From Acidimicrobiales bacterium (GTDB lineage Bacteria > Actinomycetota > Acidimicrobiia > Acidimicrobiales > Acidimicrobilacustridaceae), in assembly GCA_023261915.1 (NCBI GenBank), contig JALRFT010000116.1:1-15146 (forward strand): 15,146 nt of DNA, read 5' to 3'. Every line of letters begins with the position of its first letter. The first letter of the stretch is position 1. Shown here piece after piece: positions 6,848-14,203 of this stretch. The translations under genes were made by a program, and so were the position numbers. Under the pieces are notes generated by a model, which worked only from the letters and a program-made list of their open reading frames with translations, did no database searches and was not told where the DNA came from.

Positions 6848-7756
6848 TCAGTTCTCCTTGCGGGGACGCCCGCTCATGTCGGCGTTGGCCCGGGCCTGGG
6901 CAACGATGTCGAGCACCCGTGGTCCGAGTGCTTCAGGATCAGCGAGCGGTTCTGCCGTCGGCCCTCGGCTCCACCCCTCACTGACTGACAGGGCGCGCCC
7001 ACTTACATCAAAGACACGACCCGTCACACCATCGCTCTCCTCCGAGGCAAGCCAACACACAATCGGGGCGATCCAGCGGGGAGCCATCTGCTCCTTGATC
7101 TCGTCGGGTGCCTGACCCATCCCGAGGTTCTCAGTCATGCGCGTAAGCGCTGCGGGGGCGATGGCGTTGACGGTGACCCCGTACCGCTCGAGTTCTAGGG
7201 CGGCGATCACGGTGAACGCCGCAATGCCGGCTTTGGCCGCACCGTAATTGGTCTGTCCCGGATTTCCATACAGACCCGAAGGTGACGAGGTGTTGATGAT
7301 GCGCCCGTGGTTTTCGTCGCCGGCCTTGGACCGCTCCCGCCAGTGCACTGCTGCGTGGTGACTCGGGCCTGCGGTTCCCTTCAGATGGACCTTGATCACG
7401 GCGTCCCACTCCTGCTCCGTCATGTTGACGAGCATGCGGTCACGCAAGATACCGGCGTTGTTGACGAGCACATCAAGTTGACCGAACGTCTCAACCGCCT
7501 GGTCAATCAGCCGGGCTGCTCCATCCCAGTTACTGATGTCATCCGTGTTGGCCACGGCGGCGCCTCCTGCTGCGACAATCTCGTCGACAACTTCCTGCGC
7601 CGGCCCGCCCGAGGTTCCCGAGCCGTCCATTGAGCCGCCGAGGTCATTGACGACCAACTTGGCCCCGTGGCTGGCGAGCAACAATGCGTGCTCACGCCCG
7701 ATGCCTCGCCCCGCTCCGGTGACGACGCAGACCCGTCCCTCGCACAATCTCGCCAC
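6848..7756 (-). CDS. SDR-family (3R)-hydroxyacyl-CoA dehydrogenase-like protein (MFE-2 dehydrogenase type)
   Basis: Short-chain dehydrogenase/reductase of 302 residues, long for a plain SDR but right for the dehydrogenase unit of multifunctional enzyme type 2. The cofactor loop TGAGRGIG is at 13-20. D38 in VVNDLGG favours NAD over NADP. NNAG is at 99-102, the probable catalytic serine is S158 in INTSSPSG, and the YGAAK motif puts Y171 and K175 in place. VVNDLGG followed by a GSGTS loop, and ILRDRMLVNM at 103-112, are typical of this branch. The expected reaction is oxidation of (3R)-hydroxyacyl-CoA to the 3-keto form, next after the neighbouring hydratase. The start is GTG at 7756, backed by AGGAGGG (7761-7767). 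It is divergent from the VanW-domain gene across 143 bases. Steroid-ring substrates are an alternative, since related SDRs include 17-beta-hydroxysteroid dehydrogenases. Confidence 0.9.
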   Translation of the reverse strand: MARLCEGRVCVVTGAGRGIGREHALLLASHGAKLVVNDLGGSMDGSGTSGGPAQEVVDEIVAAGGAAVANTDDISNWDGAARLIDQAVETFGQLDVLVNNAGILRDRMLVNMTEQEWDAVIKVHLKGTAGPSHHAAVHWRERSKAGDENHGRIINTSSPSGLYGNPGQTNYGAAKAGIAAFTVIAALELERYGVTVNAIAPAALTRMTENLGMGQAPDEIKEQMAPRWIAPIVCWLASEESDGVTGRVFDVSGRALSVSEGWSRGPTAEPLADPEALGPRVLDIVAQARANADMSGRPRKEN

Positions 7757-7760
7757 AATG

Positions 7761-7767
7761 CCCTCCT
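7761..7767 (-). promoter_or_regulatory. Strong Shine-Dalgarno fixing the GTG start of the SDR gene
   Basis: On the - strand AGGAGGG lies four bases before the GTG at 7756, almost fully complementary to the 16S rRNA tail. No ATG start lies nearby in frame, so this site decides the start. Further upstream, TAGGCT (7787-7792, - strand) fits TANNNT and could be the -10 of this operon, but I see no clear -35. Confidence 0.7.
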
Positions 7768-7837
7768 GCTTGCTGCGAACTTTGTGAGCCTACAGAACGG
7801 TCGTCCCCCGCTGCGCCAGAGCGACGATCAGGCGACC

Positions 7838-7865
7838 TTGGGAGTGGGAAGCAGGGCGGTACGAT
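7838..7865 (+). promoter_or_regulatory. Promoter of the VanW-WS/DGAT pair (TTGGGA-N16-TACGAT)
   Basis: TTGGGA at 7838-7843 (four of six matches to TTGACA), a 16-base spacer and TACGAT at 7860-7865 (four of six to TATAAT) make the most complete sigma-70-type promoter in the window. Transcription would start near 7872. That leaves the ATG at 7864 outside the transcript and makes 7900 the likely start. It lies in the divergent region shared with the SDR/MaoC operon. Confidence 0.5.
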
Positions 7866-7899
7866 GCCCAGAGGGCCCCACAGGACCTCCTTGCCTCCC

Positions 7900-9633
7900 A
7901 TGACGCTCAACGACCCATCCCAACCAGCTGAGCCGCCGACTGCCGCTCCCCGCTCCGGCGGACCGCTGGCAGCCCCGCCTCCCACCCCGCAACGTCCACG
8001 ACGACGTCGGTGGCCATGGGTCGTGGGTGTCGTCATTGCCCTTGTAGTGGTCTGGCTGGGGGCATTCGGCATTGCGACCGCCATCGCCGGTGATTCGTCG
8101 CCACGCAACGTCGTTGTCGCCGGCACCAACGTTGGCGGGCTCTCACCCGCGGACCTCGACCGCCGACTCGACGAGGTGGCCAACAACTACGAGACGACGC
8201 CGGTTGATGTCGTCACCCCCGCAGGCACCGTCACCACCGATGCACAGGATTCCGGTCTGGCCCTCGACGCAAGAGCAACGGCGGCCACCGCCCTCAATGC
8301 CGACGCCGACACGCCCGCAGTGCTGCGCCCCGTCACGTGGCTCAAGTCGCTCATCTTCGAGCGACCCGTCACCCCGACCATGACGGTGGACGTCGAGAGG
8401 CTCGCCGAATCCCCTGTTGGTGAGTTGCCCGCCGAGAACTCCGAACCACCCACCGAACCGGGTCTCGTCGCCGATGGAGCAGCGCTCAGTGCCACAGAAG
8501 GACAGGACGGCCGAGACATGACGCTCGGCCAGATCGCCAACGCCATGACCGCAGCGGCCGAGGCGCAGCCCGTAGGAGCCCTCCGGGTCACCGTGCAACC
8601 CGTCGTGGTCCCACCCACCTACACGCTCGCCGACGCCCAAGCCCTCGCCAAGGAGACCAACGCCAAACTCAACGAGCCGATCACCCTTCAGGTGGGGCCG
8701 GTCTCGGTCACCGTGGACGGGCTCACACTCGCCGGGTGGCTCACCACCGCTGCCGGGCCGGACCGCTTGGAACTCGCTGTTGACCCGTTCCGGGCGGGGG
8801 AAGGCATCTCGGCCATTGCCGGAGAGGTCGGCAACCCTGAGGAACCGGCCCGGCTCGTGGTCGAGAACGACCAGGTCACCACCGTCGGAGGCCGGGGTGC
8901 CACCCGGTGCTGTGACCCGGCCTCCTTCCAGCGAATCGCACTCGCCCTCTCCACACCGGAACGGGTGGCACTAGTCGACCTCCGTGAGGAACCACTCGTG
9001 CGCGGTCCGGAGTGGGCCGCGGCCCTCGGCATCACCAAACCGGTCGGGTCCTTCACGACCCAGTTCCCCGCCGGACAGAGCCGCAACACCAACATCATCC
9101 GGATCGCCCAGATCCTGCAGGGCACGGTCATTGAGCCTGACACCACCTTCTCGGTCAACGGCACCACCGGGCCCCGGGACATCGCTCAGGGTTTCGTTGA
9201 GGGCGGCATCATCATTGACGGCAAAGTGGTCAGTGGCGTCGGTGGTGGCATCTCGCAGTTCGCCACCACCCTGTTCAACGCAGCGTTCTTCGCTGGCCTC
9301 GACATCCCCGACTACACGATGCACAGCCTCTACATCTCCCGCTATCCCTACGGTCGGGAGGCCACGCTGTACTACCCGTCGGTCGACCTCAAGATCACCA
9401 ACAACACCCCCTACGGAGTCCTGCTGTGGCCGACGTGGACGGATCAGTCCATCACCGTGACGCTGTACTCGACGCCGTGGGTGGTGGGCGAGCAGACTGG
9501 TCAGGTCGTCGAGCCCGCCGGGGTGTGTACCCGGGTCATCACCCAGCGCACTCGTACGTGGCTTGAGGACAACCGCAAGGAGAACGACTACTTCAGGGCG
9601 CTCTACCAGCCCGAGGAAGGTGTCAAGTGCTGA
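7900..9633 (+). CDS. Membrane-anchored VanW-domain protein
   Basis: Envelope protein of 577 residues. A proline-rich cytoplasmic N-terminus ends in QRPRRRR, followed by one membrane helix at about 38-63 and a large external part, so it looks like a single-pass protein facing outward. The VanW domain spans about 395-510: NTNIIRIAQ, the TFSVN region, GGGISQFATTLFNAAFFAGL and the YPYGREATLYYP segment. The region between helix and VanW holds two weakly alike segments (about 70-160 and 240-330), as in the peptidoglycan-binding YoaR-like proteins. VanW is named from vancomycin-resistance clusters but its biochemical role is unsettled; a link to the cell wall is inferred from topology. Cys 337, 338, 543 and 577 are all external and could form disulfides; the last residue is Cys. 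An ATG at 7864 and a TTG at 7891 are in-frame alternatives; the promoter position favours 7900. Confidence 0.88.
   Translation: MTLNDPSQPAEPPTAAPRSGGPLAAPPPTPQRPRRRRWPWVVGVVIALVVVWLGAFGIATAIAGDSSPRNVVVAGTNVGGLSPADLDRRLDEVANNYETTPVDVVTPAGTVTTDAQDSGLALDARATAATALNADADTPAVLRPVTWLKSLIFERPVTPTMTVDVERLAESPVGELPAENSEPPTEPGLVADGAALSATEGQDGRDMTLGQIANAMTAAAEAQPVGALRVTVQPVVVPPTYTLADAQALAKETNAKLNEPITLQVGPVSVTVDGLTLAGWLTTAAGPDRLELAVDPFRAGEGISAIAGEVGNPEEPARLVVENDQVTTVGGRGATRCCDPASFQRIALALSTPERVALVDLREEPLVRGPEWAAALGITKPVGSFTTQFPAGQSRNTNIIRIAQILQGTVIEPDTTFSVNGTTGPRDIAQGFVEGGIIIDGKVVSGVGGGISQFATTLFNAAFFAGLDIPDYTMHSLYISRYPYGREATLYYPSVDLKITNNTPYGVLLWPTWTDQSITVTLYSTPWVVGEQTGQVVEPAGVCTRVITQRTRTWLEDNRKENDYFRALYQPEEGVKC
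9613..9620 (+). promoter_or_regulatory. Shine-Dalgarno for the overlapping WS/DGAT start
   Basis: GAGGAAGG at 9613-9620 lies inside the last codons of the VanW-domain gene, six bases before the GTG at 9627. This decides the start 28 codons upstream of the MSGSDA methionine (9711), which would otherwise look like a normal family start. It also implies that the two proteins are made from one message. Confidence 0.65.
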
Positions 9634-11078
9634 ACGAGGACTCGGGGGTCGTTGCGGGCAACGAGGACCTAGCGACACAACTGGGTATTGACTTCACCTT
9701 CGAGCCGCGCATGAGTGGTTCGGATGCGCTCATGTGGCGCATCGAGAAGGACCCCCTACTGCGAAGCACGATCGTCATGATTATGGTGTTCGATGGCGAG
9801 CTGGACCGCCAGCGGGTGACACGACGCATGGAGCGGGTCAGCCGCCTGGTTCCTCGGCTTCGCCAGCGAGTCCTCGGTCATCCCATGTCGATCGCCCCGC
9901 CGCGCTGGGAGGTCGATCCCAACTTCCGCCTCGACTACCACCTTCGGTTCATGCGGGCACCCGGGTCCGGGACACTTCGCGAGGTCTTCGACATCGCCGC
10001 ACCGATTGCCATGCAGGGCTTCGACCGCGCTCGACCACTCTGGGAGTTCACCGTCGTAGAGGGACTCGCCGGCGGTAAGACCGCTCTCATCGGCAAGGTG
10101 CATCACGCCATCACCGACGGGGTGGGGGGAATGAAGCTCCAGCTCGAGCTCCTTGACCTGTCGCCCGAGGCCCCCGACCCGGGACCGCTCCCCCCGGCGC
10201 CCGAGGCCAGCCCCCTCCCCGAGTCACAGCGCTGGGTGGACGCCGCCGCCTGGGAGGCGCGCCGCCAGATTGACGCCGTGCGCCAGTTGGCGGGCAACGC
10301 CACTGCGACTGCAGCCCGAACCCTCACCGATCCTGTCGGAGTGGGGGTCGGTGCTCTGCGGACGCTGGGATCCGTCATCCGCATGATCAGCCCGGCCACC
10401 GAGCCGCTCAGCCCCCTGATGCGAAGTCGTTCACTCAGCGTGCACTTCGACACGATTGAAGTCGACCTTCCCCGTCTCAAGGCCGCCTCACGGATTGTTG
10501 GCGGTCACCTCAATGACGCCTTCGTCGCTGCCGTCCTCGGTGGCTTGCGCCACTACCACGACTCCCATGGTTACAAAGTCGAATCGTTGCGCATGACAAT
10601 GCCGATCAACGTGCGCAACGATCGCACCGCCCGGGTAGCCGGCAACCAGTTCGCTCCCGCTCGCTTTGCGGTCCCCGTATGGATGGAGGATCCCATTGGC
10701 CGGATGAACGCTGTGCGCGAACTCGTGGCCCAGTGGCGGGATGAGCCGGTCCTCTCGTTGACCGAGCCCATCGCCAACATCCTCGCCCGGCTACCCGCCA
10801 GCGCTACGACGGCACTGTTCGGCTCGATGCTCAAGGGCATCGACTTCGTGACGTCCAATGTGCCCGGCCCACCCATTCCCGTCTACATCGACGGTGTCCC
10901 CATGGAACGTCAGATCGCCTTCGGGCCGATGACCGGGGCCGCCGCCAATCTGGTCGTGCTGTCCTACTGCGACACCCTCAATGTCGGGATCAACACTGAC
11001 CCGGCAGCCATCGACGACCCGGAACTCTTCACCGAATGTCTCCGCAAGGGATTCGACGAGGTGCTCGCCCTGGCGTGA
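9627..11078 (+). CDS. Wax ester synthase/diacylglycerol acyltransferase (WS/DGAT) family protein
   Basis: Acyl-CoA-dependent O-acyltransferase of the bacterial WS/DGAT family. It transfers an acyl group to a long-chain alcohol or diacylglycerol at the inner membrane or lipid-body surface, making wax esters or triacylglycerol as storage lipid. The 483 residues match the usual length (about 450-500). The catalytic HHAITDG is at 159-165, preceded by RARPLWEF at 135-141. C-terminal landmarks include LNDAFVAAVLGGLR at 295-308, MPINVR at 325-330, the AGNQFAPARF stretch near 338 and NVPGPP at 411-416. A Pro/Ala/Glu-rich linker at about 180-200 separates the two halves. It overlaps the VanW-domain gene by seven bases (9627-9633) and ends 17 bases from the convergent carotenoid oxygenase stop. 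Which acceptor it prefers is unknown; some family members are inactive or modify other lipids. Confidence 0.93.
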   Translation: MLNEDSGVVAGNEDLATQLGIDFTFEPRMSGSDALMWRIEKDPLLRSTIVMIMVFDGELDRQRVTRRMERVSRLVPRLRQRVLGHPMSIAPPRWEVDPNFRLDYHLRFMRAPGSGTLREVFDIAAPIAMQGFDRARPLWEFTVVEGLAGGKTALIGKVHHAITDGVGGMKLQLELLDLSPEAPDPGPLPPAPEASPLPESQRWVDAAAWEARRQIDAVRQLAGNATATAARTLTDPVGVGVGALRTLGSVIRMISPATEPLSPLMRSRSLSVHFDTIEVDLPRLKAASRIVGGHLNDAFVAAVLGGLRHYHDSHGYKVESLRMTMPINVRNDRTARVAGNQFAPARFAVPVWMEDPIGRMNAVRELVAQWRDEPVLSLTEPIANILARLPASATTALFGSMLKGIDFVTSNVPGPPIPVYIDGVPMERQIAFGPMTGAAANLVVLSYCDTLNVGINTDPAAIDDPELFTECLRKGFDEVLALA

Positions 11079-11079
11079 A

Positions 11080-11097
11080 GGGTCGCCGGAGCGACTC
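11080..11097. terminator. Possible bidirectional terminator between convergent genes
   Basis: GTCGC (11082-11086), a CGGA loop and GCGAC (11091-11095), extended by a G-U and a G-C pair, fold a seven-pair stem. It occupies almost the whole 17-base gap between the stops of the WS/DGAT gene and the carotenoid oxygenase. There is no T-run on either side. The position is suggestive but the stem is short. Confidence 0.3.
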
Positions 11098-12460
11098 AGT
11101 CGTGGAGCGCCGTGTGGTCGACCCAGTTGCCGTGGAACCCGGCGGGCACCCGAACTGGCAACTCGACGACCGCCACCGGAGCGGCACCGAGGTCGGTGGC
11201 ATCGAGAACGACGAGCTCGGAGCGGTCGGTGGCGGCGTCGTAGACGAAGCCCATCAGCCAGCCGTCGTCCTCGTTGACCCCGTCGCCTGCTGGCACGAAC
11301 ACGAACTCACCGCCCGTGCGACCACGGCCCATGTTGTGCACCTCTGACGTGCCGGCTTTGAGATCATGTTTGAAGATCGAGGTGGTCAGATCGGCGCCAC
11401 CTCCCATGCGGGAAACGCCGATCTCGGCGGTATAGCCGAATCGGTGTGGAATACCGGTGAACCGCTCATTGATGCGAGGGAATTCCTGAGCACGATCGTC
11501 AATGACCTCGCTGGAAAATGATCCCGTGACGCGGTTGAGACGCCATCTGACCAGCGACGGCGAGCCATCGCCCTCGTCATCGAGATCGGCCCGGAACATT
11601 GAGGGGTGACGGGCGACGTCCACGACGACGACGTCCCCGTCGTCGTAGGCGTTGAGCGGGTGGAATACGTAGCACGACTCCACCTCGATCCATACCGTGT
11701 CCTCCGCCGTCCCTGATCGAGGCATGAGTCCGACTCGCGGCACGTAGTCGTCGTCCCACCGGAAGGGCATCGCCCGACGGGCCGCAGCCATCTCAAGATC
11801 AAAGATGACCGGGAGATCGAAGGCCACGACCGTCGATGACGTGAGGGCCATGTCGTGGGCCATGATCGGCTTTCCCGTGGGTAGCAGTTCGGTCCGCACA
11901 AGATGCCCCTCGGTGTCGATCTCGTGGTAGCCAAGCAGCGCATCAAGGAAGTGGTAACTCATGACGTGCATGTTCCCGGTGACCGGATCGAACTTCGGGT
12001 GGGCGTTGACGCCGTAGGGCAGCACACCACCGAAGTTGGTTTCACCCACCGTCTCCAACTCGCCGTCGATGCGATACGGCAGGCTGCCCTCCGTCAGTGC
12101 CAGCAACGTTCCCGCCTGGGCCACGACGTTGGTGTTGCCGAGTCCGGCGAAGAACCCACCTTCTTGGCGGGCAACGGGCTCCCGCCCCTGCATGGCCGCA
12201 ACCTTGGGCGAACGCACCCAGCGGTTGCGGTACCACTGGGCCTTCCCCTCGGAGATGCGCACCCCGTGGAGCATGCCTTCACCAATGAACCAGTGGTAGT
12301 TCGCCGGATCCGGGGCAACGGGGTTCGGTCCGTTGCGGACGTAGGTCCCGTTGAGATCCGACGGCAGGGCACCACGGACGGGAAGATCCCATGCGGTCAC
12401 CTCGGTGTCGACCGGGGCGAAGTTCCCCTCGAGGAACGTATGGCTCGCAGTGTCGGTCAC
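11096..12460 (-). CDS. Carotenoid oxygenase family protein (RPE65/CCD type, non-heme iron)
   Basis: Iron(II)-dependent dioxygenase of the carotenoid cleavage family, which splits C=C bonds of carotenoids, apocarotenoids or lignostilbenes into aldehydes or ketones. Counted from the GTG at 12460 it has 454 residues, normal for bacterial members. The four iron-binding histidines of the seven-blade propeller are all present: H154 in GVNAHPKFDP, H202 in IMAHDMAL, H267 in YVFHPLNAYD and H443 in VPAGFHGNW. Other family blocks are LNGTYVRNGPNP near the N-terminus, HWFIGEGMLHG, and NTNVVAQAGTLLALTEGSLPY at about 109-129. There is no signal peptide, so it should be cytoplasmic. The start codon overlaps the stop of the solute-binding protein as GTGA; an in-frame GTG at 12472 would add four residues. 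Substrate class cannot be told from sequence. Confidence 0.92.
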   Translation of the reverse strand: MTDTASHTFLEGNFAPVDTEVTAWDLPVRGALPSDLNGTYVRNGPNPVAPDPANYHWFIGEGMLHGVRISEGKAQWYRNRWVRSPKVAAMQGREPVARQEGGFFAGLGNTNVVAQAGTLLALTEGSLPYRIDGELETVGETNFGGVLPYGVNAHPKFDPVTGNMHVMSYHFLDALLGYHEIDTEGHLVRTELLPTGKPIMAHDMALTSSTVVAFDLPVIFDLEMAAARRAMPFRWDDDYVPRVGLMPRSGTAEDTVWIEVESCYVFHPLNAYDDGDVVVVDVARHPSMFRADLDDEGDGSPSLVRWRLNRVTGSFSSEVIDDRAQEFPRINERFTGIPHRFGYTAEIGVSRMGGGADLTTSIFKHDLKAGTSEVHNMGRGRTGGEFVFVPAGDGVNEDDGWLMGFVYDAATDRSELVVLDATDLGAAPVAVVELPVRVPAGFHGNWVDHTALHD

Positions 12461-14157
12461 TGACTGATCCACGCCTCAGTGAGCGGCGGGGCCACGGTCC
12501 TGCCCCCGCTCGCACCCGAAGGAAGGGTCCAGTCAGCGATACCGAAGACATTGTTGGCGTACACCACAGCACCGAGGTTATGCACGAGGAACAGGAAGTT
12601 GCCGTCCTTGGCGAGCTCGCGCTGCACGTCGGCAAAGGCCGCCTTCTGTGCCGCCGGGTCGTCGGTGGCCCGGGCACGGTCGAGCGCTTCGACGATCGCC
12701 GGGTTCTTGTTCCGGGTGAAGTTCAGCGGGTTCCCCTCGGGGTAGTCGGCGATGAACACGTACTCCCGGTCCAGCTTGGGTGAGCCGAAGAGGATGAATC
12801 CCGTGGACTGGTAGGCACCCGTCAGGGCCCGGACCAAGAGCGTGGGCTGGTCCATGGCCTCGAGGGTGACCTGGATCCCGACATCAGCAGCCTGCTGTTG
12901 GAGGGTCTCGGCGATACGACGGATCTCGGGGACCGGCAGGATGTTGGAACTGAAGGCCAACGGCTTGCCGTACTTCGCCTCGTACTCCGCCACGAGTTCC
13001 CGGGCTTTGGCCTGGTTGAACTCAGGGACGCCGGCATCGATGTAGACATCCGACGACGGCTTGTAGGGGCCGACCGCCGGCGGGAAGAGACCTTCGTAGG
13101 CCTGATCGGTGATGGCCTGCCGGTCGAGAGAGTAGGCGAGAGCCTGGCGGGCGATCGGATCGTTGAACGGCTCCACCGAGGTGTTCAGACCAATGAAGGT
13201 CTCTGAGACCTCGTTGTTGTCGTCGGAATACATCTGGAACTTGCCCTGCGATGCCAGCTCGGCAAACCGGATGATCTGGGCGGCGTCACCGGTCTCCATG
13301 GCCTGGATCTGGTTGGCCTCGAGTGACCGGCCACGGGTCTGAATGTCGGTGAGCACCTCGAACTTCACGCCGTCGAGGTAGGGCAGGCCCTCTCGCCAGT
13401 AGTTGGCGTTGCGGCTTACCTCAAGGTTCCGGCCCGGAGTCCACTGGACGAAGGTGAAGGGTCCACTGCCCACCGGGTTCCGGCCGCCATCGGGATCGTC
13501 GAGCATGGCCGGTGCCATCACGTAACCGACCTGTGAGGTCATGGCATCGGGGAAGGTTGACCACGGCTTGACCATGTCCACCTGCACCGAGAGGGGTCCG
13601 GTGGCAGTGACGGTGTCGATGAAGCTGACTGCGGTGGACGTAAGCAGAGCCGTCTGGTGAGCCTGGAGGTTCCGGGCCACTGCAGCACCGTCAACGGGTG
13701 TTCCGTCATGGAAGGTCACACCGGATCGCAGACCGATGGTCCACGAGGTGAAGTCAGCATTCGGGGTGAACGACTCGGCGAGGTAGGGCTGAGCCACAAA
13801 ATCCTTGTCGTAAGCGGCGAGCGGATCGAAGATCGTGTTCCCCACGATGTAGGCGGAGTTCGCCCACCGACCGTCAGTGACCCGCCAGCCGTCAGTCTCA
13901 GCCGACAGCCCGAACGTCAGCGTGCCGCCCGAGACCGGGTCGCCGGGAGGGGCGTTGACGTAGTCGAGTCGGACATTGCCCTCGGCATCGGTACTGATGG
14001 CTCCGCTGGCCTCCGTCGTGTTGTCCGAGGCACGAGAACAACCGGCGGCAAGGAGCGCTATGGCGAGCAAGGGTGCGGCCACCCAGGCGGTCCGTCGGAC
14101 CCGGTGTTGGGATGACGCTGGGCGCTCAACGGTCACGTCGTGCGGAACATGCTGCAC
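12457..14157 (-). CDS. Family 5 extracellular solute-binding lipoprotein (SBP_bac_5)
   Basis: Substrate-binding lipoprotein of the peptide/nickel/opine-type ABC importers, 566 residues. The N-terminus is a lipoprotein signal: basic HRVRR, a hydrophobic stretch WVAAPLLAIALLAAG, then Cys40 as the expected lipidation site. The mature part carries family blocks: PYLAESFTPN, the LRSGVTFHDGTPVDG motif, VGSGPFTFVQWTPG followed by NANYWREGLPYLD, and RQALAYSLDRQAI. The start is GTG at 14157 with a poor ribosome site; GTG at 14136 (MTVERPAS) is an equally good start and still leaves a full signal peptide. The gene follows the hydrolase by 46 bases and overlaps the carotenoid oxygenase by four. No permease or ATPase is in the window, so it either uses subunits encoded elsewhere or lies at the end of a larger cluster. 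The ligand is unknown; this family also binds many non-peptide compounds. Confidence 0.92.
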   Translation of the reverse strand: MQHVPHDVTVERPASSQHRVRRTAWVAAPLLAIALLAAGCSRASDNTTEASGAISTDAEGNVRLDYVNAPPGDPVSGGTLTFGLSAETDGWRVTDGRWANSAYIVGNTIFDPLAAYDKDFVAQPYLAESFTPNADFTSWTIGLRSGVTFHDGTPVDGAAVARNLQAHQTALLTSTAVSFIDTVTATGPLSVQVDMVKPWSTFPDAMTSQVGYVMAPAMLDDPDGGRNPVGSGPFTFVQWTPGRNLEVSRNANYWREGLPYLDGVKFEVLTDIQTRGRSLEANQIQAMETGDAAQIIRFAELASQGKFQMYSDDNNEVSETFIGLNTSVEPFNDPIARQALAYSLDRQAITDQAYEGLFPPAVGPYKPSSDVYIDAGVPEFNQAKARELVAEYEAKYGKPLAFSSNILPVPEIRRIAETLQQQAADVGIQVTLEAMDQPTLLVRALTGAYQSTGFILFGSPKLDREYVFIADYPEGNPLNFTRNKNPAIVEALDRARATDDPAAQKAAFADVQRELAKDGNFLFLVHNLGAVVYANNVFGIADWTLPSGASGGRTVAPPLTEAWISQ

Positions 14158-14203
14158 TTCTCTACCCCCCGGTTCAGACCACTGCGGTCACTGGCGCCGA
14201 AGA

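Noticed and set aside
7864..7899. Upstream ATG start for the VanW-domain gene
   Set aside because: The ATG at 7864 overlaps the likely -10 box TACGAT (7860-7865), so it would not be in the transcript; ATG 7900 gives a normal N-terminus.
8971..9678. 235-codon open frame on the - strand
   Set aside because: It lies opposite the VanW domain, has Arg/Asp/Gly-rich composition and no family feature.
11903..12463. 186-codon open frame on the + strand
   Set aside because: It is antisense to the carotenoid oxygenase, whose iron-ligand histidines and family blocks are intact on the - strand.
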